A stretch of 5,658 nt of DNA from an uncultured Eubacteriales bacterium (GTDB lineage: Bacteria; Bacillota; Clostridia; Lachnospirales; Lachnospiraceae): contig USSL01000129.1 in assembly GCA_900557175.1 (NCBI GenBank), positions 1-5,658 on the forward strand. The letters are read 5' to 3'. A program made the position numbers and the translations under genes. Under the pieces are notes generated by a model. The model saw only the letters and a program-made list of their open reading frames with translations. It had not been told where the DNA came from and ran no database searches. Of this stretch, positions 1 to 3,478 are shown piece by piece (position 1 is the first letter of the stretch; each line of letters opens with the position of its first letter).

Positions 1-537
1 ATTTTTCTTATAAGGAATTCTCATTTTGACTTGTACTATTTATATTCTAGCACCAATGGAATTACAGATCGGATTTATTGCGATGTGTATGTATCTTCCG
101 AGAGTAGCTTCCGCGAGTTTACATTTGATGGATATACCTATTGTTTTGTAGCATCGAAAAGTTCAGAAGGGATTGAGAAGTATCCTTATGATGGAGGTAT
201 AGCAGTAACTAATTTAGAACGTACCATTGTGGACTGCATTAAAAATATGGATAAAATTTCCGGAATTGAAGAAGTGATACAGAATATAGAAAGTGTGCAT
301 CAAATGCAGGAGAAACGATTGCTTAAGTACATGGATCTTTACAAAAATCAATTTTTGTATCAGAAGATGGGATATCTGCTATGGCATCATAGGAAGCAAA
401 TGGGATTATCTAATTCATTTTTTGAAAAATGCAAGGCACAAATTGGTAAAAGTAAGCGTTATCTGACACATGATCAGGAGGGTGGCTGTTACGATGATAT
501 TTGGAAATTAATCATTCCAAATGAGCTAAAAATATAA
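1..537 (+). CDS. AbiEi-family type IV antitoxin, 3' part (5' end outside window)
   Basis: The reading frame is open from the first base to the TAA at 535-537, giving 178 visible residues, so the true start lies upstream; the TTG at position 31 has no ribosome binding site and is not credible. The C-terminal half matches what I recall of AbiEi-family antitoxins. It has a VTNLERTIVDCI segment (visible residues 69-80), a GIEEVIQNI stretch (88-96), a FLYQKMGYLL helix (118-127), LSNSFFEKCK (136-145), GKSKRYL (149-155) and a closing WKLIIPNELK. In this family an N-terminal winged helix represses the operon, and the protein counteracts AbiEii, a nucleotidyltransferase toxin. That N-terminus is not visible here. 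No AbiEii gene follows: 122 bases with a new promoter separate this gene from the next. The toxin is therefore upstream, lost, or never present. Codon use is AT-rich, as in the next two genes. Family assignment is by remembered motifs, not by alignment. Confidence 0.75.
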   Translation: MFLIRNSHFDLYYLYSSTNGITDRIYCDVYVSSESSFREFTFDGYTYCFVASKSSEGIEKYPYDGGIAVTNLERTIVDCIKNMDKISGIEEVIQNIESVHQMQEKRLLKYMDLYKNQFLYQKMGYLLWHHRKQMGLSNSFFEKCKAQIGKSKRYLTHDQEGGCYDDIWKLIIPNELKI

Positions 538-553
538 AAAACGGAAATAGATA

Positions 554-581
554 TTTTCCAAGACAAATTTTCCAAGACAAA
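554..581. repeat. Perfect 14-bp tandem repeat at the promoter of the Panacea gene
   Basis: TTTTCCAAGACAAA occurs twice without a gap, at 554-567 and 568-581. The second copy supplies the AAGACA that fits as the -35 of the promoter with -10 at 597-602. A tandem repeat placed on a -35 suggests a protein-binding operator, but a chance duplication cannot be excluded. Confidence 0.7.
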
Positions 582-602
582 AGTAAAAAGATATTGTATA
601 AT
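574..602 (+). promoter_or_regulatory. Candidate sigma-A promoter for the Panacea antitoxin gene
   Basis: AAGACA at 574-579 (four of six matches to TTGACA) is separated by 17 bases from a consensus TATAAT at 597-602. Transcription would start near 609, about 50 bases before the ATG at 660. The -35 is embedded in the 14-bp tandem repeat, so a protein bound there would compete with RNA polymerase. Confidence 0.65.
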
Positions 603-659
603 ATAGTCAGAAGTAGTAGAATACTATAATTAAGATATGTAAAAGGAGGATGAGATTAC

Positions 660-1121
660 ATGGCACAGACATTAGCTGTAGCGAAATATTTGAATGAATT
701 GCATGTGAAAAAGCATGGAAGCGTTATGGATCAAATGAAGATGCACAAGATGATGTACTTTTCACAAAGGGAATCATTGATGATCTCAGGAAATCCTCTG
801 TTCAATGATGATTTTGAGGCTTGGAAATATGGTCCGGTTCTTGTAAATGTGAGAAACGAATATTTGACAGGGCATATGTTTGATGGGGAATATGAAAAAC
901 TGAATGATACAGAGAAAAAATTAGTGGAATCGGTTTATAGAAGATATGATGAATATGATGCATGGCAATTGAGTACATTATCACATGCAGAATACTCATG
1001 GAGGCAGGCACGTAAGGGATTATCTGTTGGTGAAGCTGGGAATGAGAAGATGAGTTTAATTGCAATGAAAACCGATGCTACGAGAGAATTCCTTAGACGA
1101 AAAGGTGTCGTTTTGGCATAA
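660..1121 (+). CDS. Panacea-domain (DUF4065, SocA/GepA-like) antitoxin-type protein
   Basis: This 153-residue protein starts at ATG 660 behind a strong AAGGAGGA (643-650, 9-base spacing). It shows the Panacea/DUF4065 signature in order: an N-terminal AVAKYLN helix, MKMHKMMYFSQ (residues 26-36), GNPLFNDDFEAWKYGPV (44-60), and near the C-terminus LSTLSHAEYSWRQARKG (104-120), which corresponds to the family's L-x-x-x-T/S-H-x-x-x-x-W-x-x-A-R pattern. Known members include the SocA proteolytic adaptor/antitoxin and the PanA antitoxins, in which this domain neutralises many unrelated toxins. No helix-turn-helix is fused to it, so how it would bind its own operator is unclear. A hairpin and an unrecognised 98-residue ORF follow, making a toxin partner downstream plausible but unproven. 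The domain call is confident; an antitoxin role is inferred from family knowledge. Confidence 0.85.
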   Translation: MAQTLAVAKYLNELHVKKHGSVMDQMKMHKMMYFSQRESLMISGNPLFNDDFEAWKYGPVLVNVRNEYLTGHMFDGEYEKLNDTEKKLVESVYRRYDEYDAWQLSTLSHAEYSWRQARKGLSVGEAGNEKMSLIAMKTDATREFLRRKGVVLA

Positions 1122-1127
1122 AATTAT

Positions 1128-1163
1128 ATCCCACAGGAGTCAACACCTGTGGGATTGTTTGTT
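1128..1163 (+). terminator. Perfect 10-bp hairpin with a weak T-rich tail
   Basis: ATCCCACAGG (1128-1137) pairs perfectly with CCTGTGGGAT (1146-1155) around an 8-base loop, followed by TGTTTGTT. It begins six bases after the Panacea stop codon. The stem is strong, but the T-tract is interrupted by G, so it may terminate only partly or act as an attenuator that lowers expression of the small ORF at 1177. The CCCACAGG-type stem resembles ordinary Clostridia terminators. Confidence 0.7.
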
Positions 1164-1176
1164 ATGGAGATGTGTA

Positions 1177-1473
1177 ATGAAGCTATCAATTGAGGAACAG
1201 AAGAAATTTTTATTTGACAGATTGAAAACGGAGCCATTAAGAAAAACAAAAGAGAATAAAGAGGATGAAGATGAGAATGAAGTTGCTAAGGAAGAAATTC
1301 ATACATTGGTCAATTATTATATCCAGGAGTTAAAATTTCGTTATGTGTCAAAGTATAAGATATTAAAACCGCATTACGAGCGGCGATGTTACACTTTGAT
1401 CCAAGAGGTCGAAAGTTTACATAGCAATAGAGAATCCGTATGGCAGAGCCATATAACAGAAGAATTGAGATAA
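1177..1473 (+). CDS. Small charged protein of unknown function, candidate partner of the Panacea protein
   Basis: The predicted protein has 98 residues. The ATG at 1177 is chosen because GGAG at 1166-1169 sits 7 bases upstream; the frame stays open further upstream, but only inside the preceding gene. I do not recognise a family. The N-terminal third is very charged, with a run of Lys/Glu/Asp around residues 20-40 (KENKEDEDENEVAKEE) that is probably disordered or helical. The rest looks helical with aromatic residues (HTLVNYYIQELKFRYVSKYK, then HYERRCYTLIQEVE). There is no signal peptide or membrane segment. It lies 55 bases behind the Panacea gene with a strong hairpin between them. Panacea antitoxins are usually encoded next to their toxins, so this is the only visible candidate partner. 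It could equally be a remnant of a larger gene, or a non-coding frame. Base composition matches its upstream neighbours and differs from the gene downstream. Confidence 0.5.
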   Translation: MKLSIEEQKKFLFDRLKTEPLRKTKENKEDEDENEVAKEEIHTLVNYYIQELKFRYVSKYKILKPHYERRCYTLIQEVESLHSNRESVWQSHITEELR

Positions 1474-1492
1474 TATATAAGTGGAATATTAT
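1465..1492 (+). promoter_or_regulatory. Candidate promoter for the FabT-like regulator
   Basis: TTGAGA at 1465-1470 (five of six) and TATTAT at 1487-1492 (five of six) are 16 bases apart. Transcription would begin near 1499 and leave a short leader before the ATG at 1526. The -35 abuts the stop codon of the preceding small ORF. I saw no clear FabT-type palindrome around it. Confidence 0.4.
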
Positions 1493-1525
1493 AGAGTAAA
1501 ATATATCCAGGGAGGAGGACGGCTG

Positions 1526-1957
1526 ATGGATATTTACGGACAGCTTGACAATTTGCTCGGTAAGATTTACGGTCATACAATGAGTGCCGAGCAGACATAT
1601 GTGGCAGACAGTGAATTTAAAGATATTTCGGTCAATGATATGCATATTATTGCGGCCGTCGGCATGAAAACATCGGGAAGTATGTCCTCTATTGCAAAAA
1701 AGATGGGCGTGACAGTCGGAACATTGACAATTGCGATTAACAGCCTTGTAAAAAAAGGTTATGTCAACCGGGTTCGCAGCAGCAAAGACCGCCGTGTTGT
1801 GCTTATATCACTTTCGGAAAAGGGAGAGAAAGCTTTTGTTTATCAGCAGGGCTTTCATGATAAGCTGAGGACGTTTTTTCAGACGGAGTTATCGGCGGAT
1901 CAGTGCGGTGCGCTTGTGGAAGCGCTCTCTAAAATAGAGGCAGGCTTTGGACGGTGA
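1526..1957 (+). CDS. fabT: MarR-family regulator resembling FabT
   Basis: The 143-residue protein starts at ATG 1526, preceded by GGAGGAGG (1511-1518, 7-base spacing). An in-frame GTG at 1481 is unlikely because the extra N-terminus would be translated through the ribosome binding site (the Gly-Gly-Gly). It has the MarR winged-helix fold: FKDISVNDMHIIAAVG (residues 31-46), the helix-turn-helix SMSSIAKKMGVTVGTLTIAINSLVKKGYV (52-80, split here by turn and recognition helix), then the wing RSSKDRRVVLISLSEKG (84-100). The ISVNDMH, VTVGTLT and DRRVVLISL blocks closely resemble streptococcal FabT, which represses fatty-acid synthesis genes with acyl-ACP as corepressor. In Firmicutes, fabT usually heads the fab cluster. 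Here no fab gene follows and the next genes are convergent, so it acts in trans or regulates something else. It ends in two overlapping hairpins. MarR is certain; the FabT subgroup is likely. Confidence 0.8.
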   Translation: MDIYGQLDNLLGKIYGHTMSAEQTYVADSEFKDISVNDMHIIAAVGMKTSGSMSSIAKKMGVTVGTLTIAINSLVKKGYVNRVRSSKDRRVVLISLSEKGEKAFVYQQGFHDKLRTFFQTELSADQCGALVEALSKIEAGFGR

Positions 1958-1965
1958 GCCTGCCT
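1930..1965 (-). terminator. Minus-strand terminator of the DUF3343 gene
   Basis: On the minus strand AGGCAGGCT (1965-1957) pairs perfectly with AGCCTGCCT (1946-1938) around a 10-base loop, and the following bases read CTATTTT. The stem starts at the stop codon of the minus-strand gene and lies inside the 3' end of the FabT-like coding region. The T-tract is short, so efficiency is uncertain. Confidence 0.5.
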
Positions 1966-1994
1966 AAAAAGCAAGCGGCGTCACCGTCTTTTTT
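1950..1994 (+). terminator. Intrinsic terminator of the FabT-like gene
   Basis: GACGGTGA (1950-1957, ending in the TGA stop) pairs perfectly with TCACCGTC (1981-1988), followed directly by six T (1989-1994). It reads through the stop codon of the converging DUF3343 gene, so both gene ends overlap in their termination signals. Confidence 0.7.
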
Positions 1995-2224
1995 AAGCCA
2001 TCTTTGTAAACTTTATAAAAATATATAGGGTAGAACCGTTCGCAGAGCGGTTTTATTTTTTTTATATCCTTTTCTTCAAATCGCACAGAAAGACCGCACC
2101 CGGCAGTTACCTGAACGGGCACGGGAATAATCCGTGCCGAAAATCCCTGCTCCTGAAGAAGCTTTTCGCAGGCGATGGCATTGTGGGTGCTGTCAAAGGC
2201 GATAATACAATAGGTTTCGGTCAT
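1964..2224 (-). CDS. DUF3343 (putative Se/S-carrier-like) small protein
   Basis: This 86-residue protein begins TETYCIIAFDSTHNAIACEK and carries the family's glycine-cysteine motif AGCGLSVRF at residues 41-49, with Cys43 as the conserved candidate reactive residue; further cysteines are at 6, 19 and 61. The fold expected for DUF3343 is a small ferredoxin-like alpha/beta domain, and databases label it a putative Se/S carrier because some members sit near selenium or sulfur transfer genes. No such gene is visible here, so its function stays open. The start ATG (2224-2222) has only a weak purine-rich stretch upstream (GAAAGAAGA). It lies 51 bases downstream of the PH-domain gene on the same strand with no terminator between, so co-transcription is likely. 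It converges on the FabT-like gene and its stop overlaps that gene's terminator. Confidence 0.8.
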   Translation of the reverse strand: MTETYCIIAFDSTHNAIACEKLLQEQGFSARIIPVPVQVTAGCGLSVRFEEKDIKKIKPLCERFYPIYFYKVYKDGLKKTVTPLAF

Positions 2225-2275
2225 AACAGTCTTCTTTCTGCCGCTTAGTTCTGACGGCGCAAAAAGTATTACAGG

Positions 2276-2674
2276 TTATATTTCATCGTCGTAAATGTCG
2301 TCCATCATACCGCCTCCGGCACCGTACATCTCACGTCCGGCAATACCTCTGTCTTCGCGTGTCTTCTCGACCATATCGCTGATCATCTCCTTGACGCGTA
2401 TACTGTCTTTAATATTTTTAAGTGTCAGTATCGGATCGGAAGCGTCCTGTGTTCTTAAAATAATTGTGCCGGTGCCGCACATGCGGTTTGTCAGTGTGCG
2501 TACATGGGAAATATCAAGAATACGGTATAAGAGACATTCATGCTCCTCCTGCTTTAAAAGACCGTGGGTACAGTAAATTCTTCCGCGGGCAATACGGTAT
2601 TTATCAAATGTTATCGGAAACCACAAAATATGTCTGCGGTCTTCCCATCTTGGTTTTACATCGGTATTTGTCAT
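2276..2674 (-). CDS. Bacterial PH-domain (PF03703-like) protein
   Basis: The 132-residue product starts at ATG 2674-2672, preceded on the minus strand by AAGGAGG with 6-base spacing. An in-frame GTG farther upstream (2740) lacks a ribosome binding site at usable distance and is rejected. Residues 18-95 read like a single bacterial PH domain: WFPITFDKYRIARGRIYCTHG, then CLLYRILDISHVRTLTNRM with the R-I-x-D-I pattern, then CGTGTIILRT and PILTLKNIKD. These correspond to the family's 'strand, G-x-x-x-R/K-E-E, l-x-r-I-x-d-v, GtGti' layout. The protein has no membrane segments, unlike many relatives that carry two helices before the PH domain, so it is probably cytosolic. The C-terminal tail (residues 106-132) is Gly/Met- and Asp-rich and likely disordered. 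Its ligand and role are unknown. It is the first gene of a two-gene minus-strand unit with the DUF3343 gene. Confidence 0.75.
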   Translation of the reverse strand: MTNTDVKPRWEDRRHILWFPITFDKYRIARGRIYCTHGLLKQEEHECLLYRILDISHVRTLTNRMCGTGTIILRTQDASDPILTLKNIKDSIRVKEMISDMVEKTREDRGIAGREMYGAGGGMMDDIYDDEI

Positions 2675-2730
2675 AAAAATCCTCCTTATATGATGGAAAA
2701 TATGCATAGTATAATGAGCGCGGAGCGCGA

Positions 2731-2739
2731 ATTGTACCA
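2731..2739 (-). promoter_or_regulatory. Candidate extended -10 for the PH-domain/DUF3343 unit
   Basis: The minus strand reads TGGTACAAT, an extended -10 (TGn plus TACAAT, five of six). A good -35 is not visible at 16-18 bases. It would start transcription about 50 bases before the PH gene's ATG. Confidence 0.35.
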
Positions 2740-2809
2740 CTGTGCATAAGGTAATTTCCTCCTTAGGCAGAAAATTACTGCGCAGCTTCGGGGGATATTA
2801 TATCTGAAA

Positions 2810-2850
2810 GATATGATATAATCCGCATTCTGCACTTATTATATCATGTC
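2810..2850. promoter_or_regulatory. Inverted repeat holding two face-to-face extended -10 elements
   Basis: GATATGATATAAT (2810-2822) and ATTATATCATGTC (2838-2850) form a 13-pair inverted repeat with one G-T pair and a 15-base loop. Each arm contains TGATATAAT, a perfect extended -10, reading rightward at 2814-2822 and leftward at 2846-2838. No good -35 is seen for either. The left arm can alternatively pair with ATATTATATC at 2795-2804. Confidence 0.45.
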
Positions 2851-2952
2851 TATGAAAAATATGAAAGTAGGGGGTGAAAAAGCTGATTATTTGTCGACTA
2901 ATTAAAAATATGCCAAAAATCTAAAAAAAATTATAAAATTTTTAAATGAACG

Positions 2953-2981
2953 TTGAAAAAATGACGTTTAACGTATAAAAT
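2953..2981 (+). promoter_or_regulatory. Promoter of the MarR-ABC exporter operon
   Basis: TTGAAA (2953-2958) and TAAAAT (2976-2981), each five of six to consensus, are 17 bases apart. Transcription would start near 2988, about 28 bases before the MarR ATG. Palindromes lie inside the spacer and overlap the -10 and start site, as expected for a repressed promoter. Confidence 0.65.
2964..2974. promoter_or_regulatory. Palindrome in the promoter spacer, possible operator
   Basis: ACGTT-T-AACGT is a perfect 11-base palindrome at 2964-2974 between the -35 and -10. A further AACGTT lies at 2949-2954 on the edge of the -35, giving three copies of the AACGT half-motif within 26 bases. Confidence 0.45.
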
Positions 2982-2998
2982 AAGTTAGGCAACTAATT
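2979..2998. promoter_or_regulatory. Imperfect palindrome, candidate MarR operator
   Basis: AATAAGTTAGGCAACTAATT reads as AAT-n-AGTT-n4-AACT-n-ATT, a two-fold symmetric element of about 20 bases overlapping the end of the -10 and the predicted start site. MarR dimers typically bind such AT-rich palindromes of 16-20 bp next to their own promoter. The regulator encoded at 3016 is the natural candidate. Confidence 0.5.
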
Positions 2999-3015
2999 AA
3001 TAAGGAGGCGATAAC

Positions 3016-3456
3016 ATGGAAGATAAAAAAGAAGAACCGCTTCAGGCGCTGTTTGCGAAGATTACGCATCTTTATTTCTGCAAAGGTTTTAAGATGCTTC
3101 AGGCGATGGATGTGCATCCGAAACAGGTGCCGCTTTTATATTTTCTCAGGAAAAATGAAGGCTTAAGTCAGAATGAAATTTCAAAACAGATGAATATTAA
3201 GCCGCCGACAGTTGCGGTGTCTATAAAGCGGCTTGAAAAGAGCGGTATAATTGAGCGCAGAATCGACGACACAGATCGCCGCATTAGCCGCGTATATCTG
3301 ACAAAAAAAGGGTTTGAGCTGAGTGAGCGCGTTAAGGAGAAAATTGAGCAGAGCGAGCATGTGATGTTTAAGGGATTTTCCGAGGCGGAGCTTTGTCTCA
3401 TACGGCGTTTTTTCAATCAGATTATTGAAAATTTCAGTGAGGGCGATGAAAAATAA
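3016..3456 (+). CDS. MarR-family transcriptional regulator of the exporter operon
   Basis: The 146-residue protein starts at ATG 3016 behind AAGGAGG (3002-3008, 7-base spacing) and ends in tandem TAA codons. It has the MarR winged-helix layout: an N-terminal dimerisation helix, HPKQVPLLYFLRKNEGLSQNEISKQMNIKPPTVAVSIKRLEKSGIIERR as the helix-turn-helix (residues 34-82, recognition helix about 62-77, here shown only in outline), the wing DDTDRRISRVYLTKKG (84-99) with its DxxDRR motif, and a long C-terminal helix. MarR proteins of this type repress an adjacent drug-efflux operon and release DNA when they bind a small ligand. Here an ABC exporter gene follows after 22 bases, so co-transcription and autoregulation are likely. 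Cys22 and Cys127 are the only cysteines; redox sensing is possible but not indicated. It is unlike the FabT-type MarR at 1526 in ligand-domain sequence. Confidence 0.9.
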   Translation: MEDKKEEPLQALFAKITHLYFCKGFKMLQAMDVHPKQVPLLYFLRKNEGLSQNEISKQMNIKPPTVAVSIKRLEKSGIIERRIDDTDRRISRVYLTKKGFELSERVKEKIEQSEHVMFKGFSEAELCLIRRFFNQIIENFSEGDEK

Positions 3457-3478
3457 TAAAGACTAAAGGAGAACGACT

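Larger units (their letters stand above)
2675..3015. other. Divergent intergenic region (341 bp) rich in inverted repeats
   Basis: There is no convincing gene here. It holds, left to right: the ribosome binding site of the PH gene; a 7-bp tandem GAGCGCG (2716-2722 and 2723-2729); a minus-strand extended -10 (2731-2739); an inverted repeat GTAATTT/AAATTAC (2751-2757, 2772-2778); overlapping hairpins at 2795-2850; an AT-rich stretch; and the promoter and operator-like palindromes of the MarR-ABC operon (2949-2998). A 9-bp direct repeat ACTAATTAA occurs at 2897-2905 and 2992-3000. Confidence 0.6.

Noticed and set aside
543..559. Small hairpin GGAAAT/ATTTTCC after the AbiEi gene as a terminator
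   Set aside because: The stem is short and AT-rich with a bulge, and the T-rich stretch does not follow directly.
1481..1525. Longer N-terminus for the FabT-like protein from a GTG at 1481
   Set aside because: The extra residues are translated from the ribosome binding site of the ATG at 1526 and match nothing in the MarR family.
2716..2729. 7-bp tandem GAGCGCG as a CRISPR or satellite-like repeat
   Set aside because: There are only two short copies and no spacer structure; it is probably a chance duplication in the leader region.
2675..2740. Longer N-terminus for the PH-domain protein from a GTG at 2740
   Set aside because: The ATG at 2674 has a near-ideal AAGGAGG, and the extension lies over promoter-like DNA with no ribosome binding site at proper distance.
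2295..2749. Plus-strand open frames opposite the PH-domain gene
   Set aside because: They lie antisense to a supported gene, and show no domain and no ribosome binding site; they are shadows of its codon pattern.
2607..2765. Minus-strand upstream ORF of about 47 codons (ATG at 2747) with an AAGGAGG before it, overlapping the PH-domain gene out of frame
   Set aside because: Spacing of 10 bases is long, it runs out of frame into a well-supported gene, and its peptide resembles nothing I know. It would matter only if the long leader transcript from about 2831 exists.
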